DNA of 64,000 nucleotides from Dipteronia dyeriana (Eukaryota > Streptophyta > Magnoliopsida > Sapindales > Sapindaceae), in NCBI GenBank assembly GCA_032871835.1, contig CM065300.1:65235192-65299191 (forward strand). Direction: 5' to 3'. The notes under the pieces were generated by a model, which did not search any database, had not been told where the DNA came from, and saw only the letters and a program-made list of their open reading frames with translations. Both the position numbers and the translations under genes were made by a program. Position 1 is the stretch's first letter. Each line of letters starts with the position of its first letter. Shown here in pieces: positions 1-10,948 of the stretch.

Positions 1-109
1 ATTTCAGGGCTTCAGGACACATACGTATCAACATAAAGAGGATCCACATACCGGAGGGGTAGTTTCAGAGAGTGGGGCTCAGTCTCCCCCTCCCACTCGG
101 ATCGATCAG

Positions 110-410
110 CAGGTTCCCCCTCCACCTTCTCTCGAGCAGCAGGCTCCCCTTCCCCTTCCCCTTCCCCTTCCCCTTCCCCTTCCCTTTCCGAGGGAGCAGC
201 ATGCTCCCCATCCTTCTCCCCCTCACCCTCCCCCTCCCCCTCCCCCTCAACCTCCAATCTAGCAGCAGGCTCCCCATCCACCTCCTCTCGAGCAGTAGGC
301 TCCCCATCCACCTCCCCTCGAGCAGTAGGTTTCCCCTCCCCCTCCGAGCGAGCAGCAGGCTCCCTTTTCACATCCCCTCTAGCAGCAAGCTCCCCCTCTA
401 CTGACTACTT
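110..410 (+). repeat. 30-bp Pro-coding minisatellite inside the Ulp1-like gene
   Basis: Imperfect units of about 30 bp built on GAGCAGCAGGCTCCCC followed by CCT-rich sequence; the clearest run of exact 30-bp spacing is from 261 to 400. In the + frame used by the downstream protease exons they encode Pro/Gln/Glu-rich repeats of the LEQQAP type. A pure CCCCTT run lies at 140-185. The opposite strand reads as a Gly-Glu repeat, which I regard as a shadow. Confidence 0.75.
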
Positions 411-1597
411 CGATCTAGCCGCACATGGAACGAAGCTCCTCATTGTAACACACCCCGGCAGTGGCAGTTCGACAGCAAAGACATGTATTGAAGCACGGTT
501 GGCAGTTGCTTAGCCCGTACAAAGATCTGTGACGACCTATGAGGGAAAGGGTAATACTTGAGGGACCTAACCACGTATTTAATCCCCACGGACTGGTGGA
601 CGGTGACCAGTTGAAGGCTTATCGAGCCTTCAAGAAGAACGTAAACGGGGAACTGTAAGTAAATTTTTTTGTTATTTAGGTGGCAGGTTTTCTTCTAATG
701 AATTAAATAATTGTGTAGCTAATGGAAAATTAATGCAGACGTGATGTCGATTTGCTGGAGCCAGTTGATGTTGCATGGTTCCGTCGGATGCAGACCAACT
801 TCATGGATTTGGATGATGAGGTACGTGGGACCGAAAATTCTCTTTTTAATATTTATTTTAGATGTGTAACACTCCTAGCACTTTATTACATGTATATATT
901 CCCAGCATATGGATGTGTACCTCCATATTCTTCGGAAGCATCAAAGAGCATTCCCCAGTGTGTACAATCAAATGGTCAACATATTGGATACGCAGTTTTT
1001 TGTAAGTACTGAAATTAGTAATGATTACGCATGCTTGTAGATTTGTATGGAAAACATTAATAATTTTGAGTTGATCAACTGTTTCTACAGTCTTTTCTAG
1101 AGCACCAGTACAGGAAAATGATGCCTCGTGATTCTTGTGGGGAGATCACCACGGCACGGTGGAATGTTTTGAGGTCTTGGTGGAAGGATGATAACATTAC
1201 GACGGTGCTTGGTGGTGCCCCGATTAGATGCCGTTTGTGGCACAAGGTTGACATGGTAAATGTTACTTGGTTTACAATTACAAATATAATGTCTTTGTAA
1301 ATCCTAACACCTTCTTTTTACATTTACAAGTCCTGATACCGTGCAACATTGGGCACCAACATTGGCTACCGACGACTGTCGACCTCATATACAGGAAGAT
1401 GTTCACAGTCGACCCCTGGAGACAGGAGGTCCCAGTGTATATTCGAAAGCAGCAGGTAGCCCTGTTGCGCTGGTTTCTGCCCTCGATGTTACATCAGGTC
1501 GGGTTTCATATTGCACGACCGACTGGACTTGAGAAATTTTCCAAGAAGAATAAGCCCTTCTCAGTCACCGTGGAGTCTAAAAAATGTATCCCCCAGC

Positions 1598-1602
1598 AGA
1601 AG
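1598..1602. repeat. Copia target-site duplication, left copy (AGAAG)
   Basis: AGAAG at 1598-1602 sits immediately before the copia LTR start (TGTAAA at 1603). The same five bases follow the 3' LTR end at 25,867-25,871, which fixes the element borders. Confidence 0.9.
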
Positions 1603-1614
1603 TGTAAATTCCTC
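1603..1614 (+). repeat. First 12 bp of the copia 5' LTR, cut off by the gypsy insertion
   Basis: TGTAAATTCCTC here matches TGTAAAGTCCTC at the start of the 3' LTR (24,261-24,272) with one mismatch. The LTR resumes at 13,780 on the other side of the gypsy. Confidence 0.88.
1610..1614. repeat. Gypsy target-site duplication, left copy (TCCTC)
   Basis: TCCTC at 1610-1614 is repeated at 13,775-13,779, directly outside the TG...CA termini of the gypsy element. Confidence 0.9.
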
Positions 1615-2713
1615 TGTTGACGGAAAATTTGCTCGAGATGAGAAATTCTAGTTAACACCCTTGAGACCATTAATACGAAAGCGGTGGCCGGGGTTGGTAC
1701 TATTAGTTCCCGACCCTGTTTAAAAGAGAGAGACGAGTAGTAATAACAGTAAATGGGAGCTGTATTATTGATATATTGCTTTAAGATACAAATAACTCTC
1801 TTGTTTGCTCACAATCTCTCGGAGGAGTAGGGTGGTGGCAACTCGGTGCCTGTCAAATAGTGGAGATGAAGGTGACCGTGTTCTGAAATCATAATTTAGG
1901 CCTTCCTTCTATGTATATATCTGTTGTTTATGATTTTCTGTATGTCGCTTGATTTATATCTATTCTCTCTTTGTGTTCATCTATATATATAGTCCAAGTA
2001 GGTTTCAATTTCGTAAATACTTTGTCGTGATCCCATGAATCCGTTCCCTCCTTATCAGGCAGGATTTATCATTTGAATTTGAATTGTTTCCGGATTCGAT
2101 GATATGGTTGACGAAGATAAGTTTGTTGCCTTATTTGAATTATACTCTTGACGTGCATGTGAACATTTTGTAGACACGATCCCGTGTGTATTCGTGCCAT
2201 GAATCTTCATGGAGGTCAACCTGCCAGCCGCCTATTGCCCTGTAGAGCAAGGTAAACCCCTGCTCTGGCTCTATTCCTAGAAGCTTAAGATGGATTTTTC
2301 TTGACCCGTGGAGGCCTGAGGTGTTCTTGTAGACCCTCCTGGAAGGTAGCTGGGGTAATACAGACTAAGGCGTGATTCCTTCTTTATGCCCAGCAAGAAC
2401 AGCGAGCTTCTGGAGAGGTTGGCTGGCTTTTTTCAAATGTCTCTTGAGCTGGGAGACTTCCCTGGAATTTATGGGGCGGCTGTGGAGCTCGACCTCAGAG
2501 CCGAGGTTCCCCGACAGATGACCTGGAAAAACCCGGGTTCTAGTGCTCTTGTAGGGGCTAGTCCCTGTCGCGCTTGGCTTGTCTTCTGGTAACTTTAAAG
2601 CCAAACCGGCCTTCTCTGCTCTTGTGGGGTGGCTTTACGGTCTTTCCGGGCTTCATGAGTATCGATTGTAGGTGGAAAATTTCTCCTTGACTAGTTAAAT
2701 TTCCCTATTAACA
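1615..2713 (-). repeat. Gypsy 3' LTR (1099 bp)
   Basis: The + strand reads TG at 1615 to ...TTAACA at 2713. From 1675 onward it aligns with 12,734-13,774. Its outer 60 bp (1615-1674) have no counterpart in the other LTR. Confidence 0.87.
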
Positions 2714-2736
2714 GAAGTCCCCTCTGACTTGAACAC
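2714..2736 (-). other. Gypsy polypurine tract
   Basis: The - strand reads GGTGTTCAAGTC followed by AGAGGGGACTTC directly before the LTR start TGTTAATAG. The same arrangement is seen at 59,364-59,397 in the second gypsy. The tract primes plus-strand DNA synthesis. Confidence 0.75.
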
Positions 2737-3047
2737 CGGTTGTAGAGTTGGGGTTGGAGCCAAATTCCTTGTTTAATTGAGAAAGTTTTTCGCTATAAAG
2801 CTAATTAATGAGAGCGAAATTTTCTCATTAATTACCCAACACTTTGAATTTGAAACTGAGTGTTATTCGAAGAAAAATGACTGCAATACGGCTTTGATCT
2901 TCCTGATGATATTGCCCATAGACCTCTTTTTAAGCCCGGCCTGCCCGTCACTTTCTTCATACTTCCTCAAATCTCAGACTTTCAAATTTCTTCCCTGTTT
3001 TCTCTTCCGAAATCTTCCACTTGCTTTCTCACCTCTCTTTCCCATCA

Positions 3048-5636
3048 ATGTCGACTTCCACAGATAGTGTTGATGCCTTGGTGTAGGGCTCTGGGGGGCC
3101 CTAACCTAGCTCTTCTTATGCAGGTGCGAGGGATTTCAAGTGACTAGGAATCCTCCCCGTTTCGCCAGCGTCGCCGTTCTAACAGGAATGCTTCTATCAG
3201 TTCTGGCTTTTCGAACCGGCCTGACAATCCTATGAACGTAGTCGACGAAGTCTCTGACATCGGGGAGAGGTTAGATGCGGTTGGGAGGGCTCAAGTCACA
3301 GTGGCGGAGCTTCCTCCAGTGATAACCCAGGGTAATCCCTGACTCTACTGTCGACCCTCAGTCGATCGGCCGTCTACTGGACAAGTATGGTATTCCTGAT
3401 ACTGTTTCTCTGAATGTCCCCCACCGAAACTATGATGTTTTTAGCCCGCCCAAAGACTTGCTCCCTATCCATGTCGCAGCTTTTGAGAGCGGGGTGAAAC
3501 TCCTTCTTCACCCCACCCTTCGGCGGGCTCTCAATGCTTTCCAGCTGGCTCCGCTTCAACTGACGAATTGCTTCTGGAGGCATCTAATCAGCTTCCTGGT
3601 ATTATAGAGGGAGCAATGCGAGCCGAGCGGCGTAACTAGAAAGCCTGGGGCTGAGGACCTCGTCTTTCTTTTCCAAATTAGTAGCCTGGCAGGAGTTCCA
3701 CGAGGCCAATTCTATGCCAAGGTTAAGAATAGGCTCAATTTTATCGTCCCTGTGGCTTCAAATAAGGACCCCGCTTGGAAGAAAGAGTGGGTACTAGTGG
3801 GAGGAGACTGGGGAGCTCCGTCTTCGTCGGTGGGCATAAGCTCAAGGTTCCTACGGATTTTAGTGACAAACCCACTTGGGGTCGGGATTCCTTGCCCGTG
3901 AGTCTGAAGCCGTGCTGAAGACCATCCTAGCTCGAAACTATTTGAATCTGAAGTTTTCGACCGCCGACCCTTTCGATCCCCGCTATGTAAACAGGTACCT
4001 GCGGATATCCGGTGCTACCCCTCGTAAGTATTTCGATCTATTCTTGTTTTTTCTTTTTCTTTTTTTATTGTTGGAAGGCTCAGTTCTGATGATCTTGACT
4101 CTTTTCTCTAACAGTGTTTGTTGTTGCTCCAGCTTCTCGCGAAGCCCGACAAGCTAGGATACCTCCTCCTCCTTCCAGATCATCCTCAGGAGCTCTCCCG
4201 ACTGTTCTGAAGAATGGGGGGTCAACCACTAAGGTAGATGCTCTGTTCTTTCCTTCCCCCTTTCCTTCCCAAGTGAAGTCCAAGATGGCTCTTCTGGCAT
4301 CTCGGGCTGCGAAGGCTCTAAACCGAGGAGTGTCTTCTTCTCAAATCGTCAATAAGTCCGTTCATGCCCCTCCTCCATATGTTATTGCTCCAAACGATGC
4401 CCCCTAAATCCTGCTACCCTTCTCTGCAGATCCGATCGTATCCCGGGTAGTCGAGGTTCCCAGAGAGCCCGATGCCGATTTTTCTGAGGTCGCCCCTTCT
4501 TGTCCCCACCAGCAATCGAGCTCGGCGGGTCAGGACGAGGTCCTGAAGCAATTTTTTTCATCTTGTCCAGGCTGCAGGCTTTCTAGGATGACCGCGATGC
4601 CAGTGGATATATTGATCACCAAAGGATCCGCCCTTTTAGCGGAGGTAATTATCGCTTTTACTTCTTCATTAAGATGCTTGGCTTGTCATTTTCTAACATG
4701 ATTTTTCTTTGCAGGCTTTTAAGTTTCAGGTGGCCATAGGGCATCAGGTAGCCTTCATCCTTGATCTGGCAGCCAAGGCTGAGGCTAAGGCTGAAGCTGA
4801 GCGAGCCATGGGGTTGCTTGCGTGGGCTAAGACCCTGGTCAAGGAGATGACCTCCAGCCAACAGGGAATTGAAACGCTGCTAGCTGAGCTTCAATGCGAT
4901 CATGAGAGGCTGAAGCGGGCTTTTGATCAGGAGACTCTCCGGTCGAAGCGGTGGGCTAGCCAGCGAGATGACTGGAGAGGAGAGGCGAAGGCCCTAAATG
5001 TTGAAAACCAAAACTTACAGGCTCGAATTACCCAGCTCCAAGCCAAAGTGGAAGCCTCTTTTAGCGAGGGGTATTTTTATGCCTCTTATCAGGTTACAGA
5101 GGCTCTTTCTCCCCCATTCGATCACTCCAGCATTACCGGCTGGGATAGAATGGAGGTCATGTCACAGGCTGCGGAGATGTCTTACCCTGAAACAGATGGA
5201 GCTGGCCCTTCTGGGGAGGGAGCTGGGAAACAGTTGGAGGTGCCAGATCTGCCTCCTCCTGTTCCAGCCTTTCCGGTATCTGGTCCTGGCGAATCCTTGA
5301 AAAGAGTTCATAACGAGGAGCTAGAAGGAGGCCTCGGGGAAGCCTGAGATCCTCCCGCAGTGCTCTCTGGAATGGGGTCAACAGAAGGCGGGACGTGCCT
5401 GAGTCAGCGACCAGCCTTCTTGATGCAACTATTACTCCTAAAGTTATGGTGGTGATTAATGAAATCGTGGAGGAGGATCCTGTTATCCCCGTGGCAGCTG
5501 AGGCTGATCCCAGGAGGAAGTGGTGGAAGCGGTAGTTGCAGCTGCTCAGGGTGAGCCGCGGCTGAAGAGGGGAGCAGAGGGCGAGGTCCATCCTGAGGAG
5601 GAAGCTGAAGGCCCTCAGGAAGAAAAAGAATCTTAA
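3048..5636 (+). pseudogene. Opposite-strand accessory gene of the Tat gypsy (putative 'gypsy-type transposon' family)
   Basis: It starts ATGTCGACTTCCACAG at 3048; a stop follows at 3084. A conserved N-terminal block at 3375-3600 (LLDKYGIPD, NVPHRNYDVFSPP, AFESGVKLLLHPTLRRALNAFQ) and a second at 3890-4025 (NYLNLKFSTADPFDPRYVNRYLRISG) are followed by introns near 4025-4114 and 4645-4714. A Ser/Pro-rich part and an Ala/Glu/Gln-rich coiled coil (4715-5120) come next, ending in an acidic tail at 5636. AATAAA at 5801 could end its transcript. The same protein plan occurs at 58,984-56,479. It resembles Pfam Transposase_28-type proteins of Retand-like elements; its function is unknown. Frame changes and stops make this copy non-functional. 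Confidence 0.72.
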
Positions 5637-5800
5637 GTTCTATTCCATGTGACCTATTTTGAATGCCCGGAAAAGGGGGTAGGCATCCCATCTTCAACTG
5701 AGTTTGATCTTTTTTTATTTTTCTTTTGTAACCCAGAACCAAGGATTGGGCCCCCCTTGCATGTTGTAGCCTTGATGGGGGATAGGCTCCCTTAGTTGAT

Positions 5801-5806
5801 AATAAA
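5801..5806 (+). promoter_or_regulatory. Polyadenylation-type signal downstream of the antisense gene
   Basis: AATAAA lies 165 bp after the last stop of the + strand accessory gene, consistent with its own 3' end. Confidence 0.4.
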
Positions 5807-6175
5807 ATTTTAATCTCAAGTCTAACTCTGGCTTGCATGTACTTGCTTGATCGTCCAGCTTTTATATCGAAGCGAGCTATCTTTGGGAAAAATTAAGATA
5901 AGAAAAACAAGTTATTGGCATTGAGCACCCATACTCCTAGCTCAACTTCTTCAGCTGACAGTCCCTTTGTTTGATTGTGGGTCTGCTGTAGTAAGTAACC
6001 CTGTATCAATGAGAGCTAGTGGAATAAAAGGAGTATTTAGATTTTAATTAAATCGAGCCCTCCACCCCCGAGCCACTTTAGGAGGTTGTAGGCCTAGTAG
6101 AACATTAAGTGGAGAATTGTTTAGTCCCTTCTTAGGCTCGGGATCATGAGGGCTTCCGGGCTTTCAAGCTCGATT

Positions 6176-6605
6176 CCTTCTTTCGGGTGGTGGCCCGACC
6201 AAAGCATCAGGAACGCTATCTAGCTATTTCCTGGTCTGGATGGCAACTATGCTTTTACACTCAGATCCTTCTTGGGGGTGGTAGCCCGACCAAGGCATCA
6301 GGAGCGCTATCTAGCTATTTCCTGGTCTCGAGATCTGGATGGCAACTATGCTTTTACACTCAGATCCTTCTTGGGGGTGGTAGCCCGACCAAGGCATCAG
6401 GAGGGCTATCTAGATATTTCCTGGTCTCGAGATCTGGATGGTAACTATACTCTTACACTCCGATCCTTCTTGGGGGTGGTAGCCCGACCAAGGCACCAGG
6501 AGCGCTATCTAGCTATTTCCTGGTCTCGAGATCTGGATGACAACTATGCTCTTACACTTAGATCCTTCTTGGAGGGGGGTGGTGCCCGATCGAGGCATCA
6601 GGAGT
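6176..6605. repeat. 99-bp tandem repeat, four full units and one partial
   Basis: Units begin with CCTTCTT at 6176 (91 bp), 6267, 6366, 6465 (99 bp each) and 6564 (partial). They share GCTATCTAGCTATTTCCTGG and a GTGGTAGCCCGACCAAGG core. The block lies between integrase and antisense gene of the gypsy, where Tat elements often carry tandem repeats. Short ORFs through it are repeat products. Confidence 0.88.
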
Positions 6606-6808
6606 AGCGAGGGGGCTTCCCCGGCTTACCCCTGATCTTGAGGCGATAATGTAGAAACTTTCCATGTAGACCCAAATCATTGTAGAACATAGTTGAAGAA
6701 GGAGTAAACAGAAAAATGCAAGCTTTATTGATATGGAAGATGGAGTACAATACTGTCAGAAAAAATAAAAGAAGCTAGTTGGAGGTTGCCTGCTCCTGAG
6801 TCCCCTGT

Positions 6809-8306
6809 TCAAGGGTAGAATTTCCTTAGGTGAACCGCATTCCAAGTATGGTCGATGAGTCGGCCATCCATATCCTCGAGCTTGTACGCCCCATTACGGA
6901 TTACCATCTTTATTAGGTAGGGTCCTTCCCAGTTGGGCGCTAGGACCCTGTCTGACCTCTTCTTGGTGTTCAATGTCACTTTCCTGAGGACCAGATCCCC
7001 TTCTTTGAAGCTTTTGGTTTTAACCCTCTTGTTAAGGTACCTGGCAATCCTGCCTTGGTAGATTGCTACCTTTTCAGCTATTCGATCTTGCTTTTCCTCT
7101 AGGAGATCCAAACTACTCGGAGCTTGCTTTCATTGCTTCCCAGTTCAAATCATTGGACTCTAAAGGAGGTCAACTTGTGCTCTATAGATAGGACTTCTTT
7201 AACCTGAAGGCCAGCGAGTAGGGCGTTTCCTCAGTAGCTGTTCTCCTTGTAGTGCGGTAAGCCTAGAGGACCTCGGGAAGCTCCTCTACCCATCTGCCTT
7301 TCTTTTGTTGTAGATTTTTCTTCAACAACTTCTTGATGGTTTTGTTCCTGGATTCCACAAAACCATTGGTCTGAGGGTGGGCTACCAAAGCAAACCGAAG
7401 GTCGATTCCCAAACCTTGACAGAAATCTCTGAATCGGGCATTGTCGAACTGTTTTTCAAGGTCGGTTATGATGACAAGAGGGGTTCCAAACCTGTAAACT
7501 ACATTGGTCTTGATAAACCTTGTTGTGTTTTCTTTCGATATCTGGGAGAGTGGTTCGGCTTCAACCCATCTTGTGAAGTAGTCAATCGCTACGATAGCAA
7601 GTTGGGCCTGTACCAGAGCTGTAGGAAGCGGTCCAATCAAATCGACCCCCCACATAGCAAAGGGGTATGGCGAGCTAAGGGTCGACAAACGCTCTGGAGG
7701 GAGGTGACTCAAGTTTGCTGCCTTCTGGCATGCCTCGCAGGTTTGCACCAAGTTCTTAGCATCTTGATGGATGGTTGGCCGGTAATACCCCATGCGGAGA
7801 ACCTGATATGCCAAGGCCTCTCCACCAATATGGTTCTCGCATTCCCTAGAATGAACCTCTCTCAAATCCCACTTGGCATCTTCCGGGTGTAGACATCGGA
7901 GCAGGGGAAGGGATTTTTCCCTTCGGTATAAATGTCCATCCACCATGCAATATCGGACCGAGAGCCTTTTAACCCTCTTAGCTTGGTCGGGCTCCCCGGG
8001 GAGTTTTCTGTCCTGTAGATATTCTGCTATTGGATCCATCCAGCATGGCTGTCGGTCCAAGGTATAAGCTTCCTTACCAGTCATAATGCTAGGTAGGGGG
8101 ATTAATTGAAAAGGGACTCTGTGTGGTAGGGTTTGGCTACCATAGGCAGCTATCTTGGCTAGGACGTCAGCACGATGATTTAGTTGTCGAGGTATCTGCT
8201 CGATTTTGAATCCCCTAAATATGGACCTGAGTTGTTGCACCAGTTTCAGGTAAGCGATCATGTTATCCCCTTTGGCCTGATAATTCCCAAAAACTTGGTT
8301 GACCAC
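6809..8306 (-). pseudogene. Gypsy integrase (and end of RNase H)
   Basis: Read on -, 8306-7263 holds the end of RNase H (YLKLVQQL, NHRADVLAKIA), then the HHCC zinc domain (CENHIGGE ... CEACQ), then the core with D in WGVDLIGPLP, D in IITDLEKQF and E in TNGFVESRN. After a frame break near 7111-7262, the C-terminal part at 7111-6809 has the NWEGPYLI motif of the GPY/F module and ends in a stop at 6809. Integrase joins element cDNA to host DNA. The catalytic residues remain, but the frame is broken, so no active enzyme is expected. Confidence 0.88.
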
Positions 8307-9884
8307 GAGTGAAGAGTCGCTCTTGATATTCAGGTAATCAACCCCGAGCTCTGTGGCAGCTTTAATCCCAACTAGCAGGGCTTCGTATTCCGCTTTATTG
8401 TTTGTGGCTTTAAATTCAAACCTGAAACAATGGCAGCACTCAGTTCCTTCTGGATCGATGAGGACTATGCCCGCTCCTCCCCCGGACTCCCCGGAAGCTC
8501 TGTCAGTGTAGAGAGTCCATGACTCGCAGCCCTCCGGCCAGTTGTCAGCTTCTGGAATCCTCTCAAGGGTGACATCTGTTACCGCGGGGGTTGCCTGATC
8601 TGAAGGTACTGAAAGTTCGACTACAAAGTCCGCTAGTGCTTGAGCTTTTATCGTGGTCCTAGGCTTATACGTAAAATCGAACTGGGTAAGCTTTAGGGCC
8701 CATAGAACCAGCCTTTCAGAAACATCCGGCCTTCACAAGAACTGACTGAGGGGTTGGTCCGTCACCACTACTCTTGAATGAGCATGAAAGTAAGGACGGA
8801 GTTTCGTTACCGAGGTCACCAAGGCATAAGAGAGATTTTCCAGCAGAGTATAGTTCTTTTCGGTCTTGGTTAGAGCGCGACTCACATAGTAGATAGGTCA
8901 CAGGATCCTATCCCCGCATTCCTTGACCAATGCCCCACTTACAGCGGTTTCTGAAACGGCCAAGTATATTTGGAGCTCTTCTCCAGGATTTGGCTTGACC
9001 AGCAGTGAAGGGCTTATTAGGTATCTTTTCAAAGCTTGGAAAGCCTGTTCACTCTCCTGATCCCACTTCATGTTTCTTCCCTGCTTGATAGCTTTGAAGA
9101 ATGGTAGGCACTTATCGGTAGACCGGGAGATGAACCTGTTGAGCGCTGCTACCTGACCGGTCAAGGCTTGAACCTGTTTAAGAGATACGGGGGATTCTAG
9201 ATCCAGGATAGCCGTGATTTTTTCTAGGTTAGCTTCTATGCCTCTCTCGTGGACCATGAAGCCCAGAAACTTCCCTGCAGTTACACAAAATGCGCATTTG
9301 GAAGGGTTCAACCTTATCCGGTTTTCCCTTAGGATCATGAAGGTCCTTCGAAGGTCTTCCATGTGGCCTTCCGATATCGAATATTTAATGATCATATAGT
9401 CGATATATACCTCCATCGACCTTCCAATTTTAGGCTTGAACAAACGGTTGACTAACCGCTGGTATATAGCTCTAGCATTTTTGAGCCCGAAAGGCATCAC
9501 CTTGTAGCAGTATAGGCCTTGCGTGGTGATGAAGCTGGTCTTTTCTTGGTCTGTATGATGTATCATAATCTGATTGTAGCCAGAAAAAACATCCATGAAG
9601 CTCAGAAGCTTGTTCCCGAAGGTGGAATCGACCAACTGATCAATTTTTGGCAGAGAAAAACTATCCTTTGGGCATGCTCGGTTGAGGTCGGTGTAGTCCA
9701 CGCACATGTGCCAATTCCCATTTGCCTTTGTGACCATGACCACATTGGCGAGCCATTCGGGATAACGGGCTTCTCGAATGAAGCCTGCCTGGGTGAGTTT
9801 ATCCACCTCTTCTTGAACCGCCATATTTCTTTCATTGTTGAAGTGGCGCCTTTTCTGTTTGACGGGCTTGAAGGTAGGATCCAC
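8306..9884 (-). pseudogene. Gypsy reverse transcriptase and RNase H
   Basis: Read on -, 9884-8898 is a nearly open RT: VDYTDLNRACPKDSFSLP, FMDVFSGYNQI, MPFGLKNARAIYQR, then YIDY at the active site, where the family has YVDD. The second Asp is Tyr here (9396-9398). The thumb and connection (KFLGFMVHERGIEAN, ALTGQVAALNRFISR) follow. RNase H covers about 8900-8306 in mixed frames. RT copies the RNA genome and RNase H removes it. The active-site change and the frame breaks make it dead. Confidence 0.88.
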
Positions 9885-9906
9885 CCCAGCCGATGTGCAG
9901 CTAATG

Positions 9907-10640
9907 TCATTGGGATCCCCGGCATCTCCGCATGACTCCAGGTGAAATATCGTTGAACTCCATGAGGAGCCTAATCAAGCCCTCTCTCATTCCTGGCTCA
10001 AGGGTAGCTCCGATCTTGACGACCTTTGAGGGATTGGTTAGTCGAACAGGAATCTCCTCTAACCTGTCGACTGGGTGGCCACTGGCCCATTCCCTTCTCT
10101 GTTCTTCCATGTCGGGCACCACAAGGCCTTTTTCGGGACAATCTATGGAGCCCGTGTCTTCCAAGTTTAGTGTCGGGGTTACCCCGCCTTGGATAGTCGT
10201 TACTTGGGTGAGCTATTTAGCTAGAGTTGGTGGGTTAGCCGACACTGCGTAGCATTTCCTAGCTGCTTGTTGATCACCCTGAACCTCTCCCACCTTGTCT
10301 CCTACCAGAAACTTCAGGACATTATGGTAAATAGACAGGACCCCCTTTAGGGATGATAAGAATGGCCTCCCTAATATTGCGTTGTAGGTCGACGGGGTAT
10401 CCACCACCACGAAGTCGGTCATGATGTTTTGTTGAAAAAGTGTGGTTCCGATGATAAGTGGTAGGATTTTTTATCCTACGGGTGTGATGGAGTCCCCAGT
10501 TAAACCGTATAATGGAGTAGTACAACTGTTGTAGCACCATTGCTTCTAGTTTAGTTTCTCTAAAGTATCTTTGAACAGAATATCGACGCTGCTACCTATG
10601 TCGACGAGCACGCAGTGCACCATGAAGTTGGCAATTTGTA
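9907..10640 (-). pseudogene. Gypsy aspartic protease and linker to RT
   Basis: Read on -, about 10,620-10,545 gives the active-site loop VDIGSSVDILF, and 10,422-10,213 gives YNAILGRPFLSSLKG, the usual end of the plant gypsy protease. A stop lies between the two. The PR-RT linker (10,164-9907) ends with EFNDISPG. The protease would process Gag-Pol. Confidence 0.75.
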
Positions 10641-10948
10641 CTATGATGACCATGGGGTCATCATGTGGATGCACGGTGTTATAGACATCTGCTTCGGTGA
10701 AGATTATCTGTGAAAGCAGGGAGGGGTAAGTCGGTCTCTGGTCGACCTTGAAGATATCTCACCCCTCTTCCGTACGAGGGACCTTCCTCGCATGATTTTT
10801 CCTGGAATTGTTAGAGGTGCTAGCCAGAGTGGGTCCTCCGCTGATAGTGTGTATTACCTGAATTTGTTGCATCAGATCTGCCTGCTCTCCCTTCCTCTTC
10901 TCGGCATGTTCCCGGATCTTGGATTGCACCAGTTCCAGTTTGAATGTT

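Larger units (their letters stand above)
1..1602 (+). pseudogene. Ulp1-like (SUMO protease family) gene of a MULE, 5' exons up to the copia insertion
   Basis: A spliced gene enters from the left edge: one frame runs from base 2 through a Pro-rich repeat region into a conserved core. Readable exons: about 2-653, 739-822, 906-1001, 1091-1255 and 1331-1602, mostly with GT/AG borders. The last exon matches the C48 cysteine-protease core: His in GHQHW (CAT 1360-1362), Asp in TVDPW (GAC 1411-1413), and the PQQ near the oxyanion Gln. Ulp1 enzymes cleave SUMO-like modifiers; MULE-borne copies are known in plants (Kaonashi in Arabidopsis, CUMULE in melon). Broken: in-frame stops at 260, 296, 326, 380, 416, 446 and 530, and the 1255/1331 junction is one base out of phase. 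The reading is cut at 1602 by the copia LTR; the Cys exon lies at 25,962-26,102. The family call rests on motif recognition. Confidence 0.8.

Noticed and set aside
12..371. Gly-Glu repeat ORF on the - strand and Leu/Pro ORF on the + strand (72-404)
   Set aside because: Both are alternative readings of the CCCCTT-rich minisatellite; the frame that continues into the protease core is the one starting at base 2.
5157..5838. Two - strand ORFs of 144 codons
   Set aside because: Antisense to the accessory gene and its 3' region; no domain and biased composition.
6187..6607. Two overlapping + strand ORFs with repeated protein
   Set aside because: They are products of the 99-bp tandem repeat in the gypsy untranslated region.
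7377..7892. 171-codon + strand ORF
   Set aside because: Shadow of the gypsy integrase on the opposite strand.
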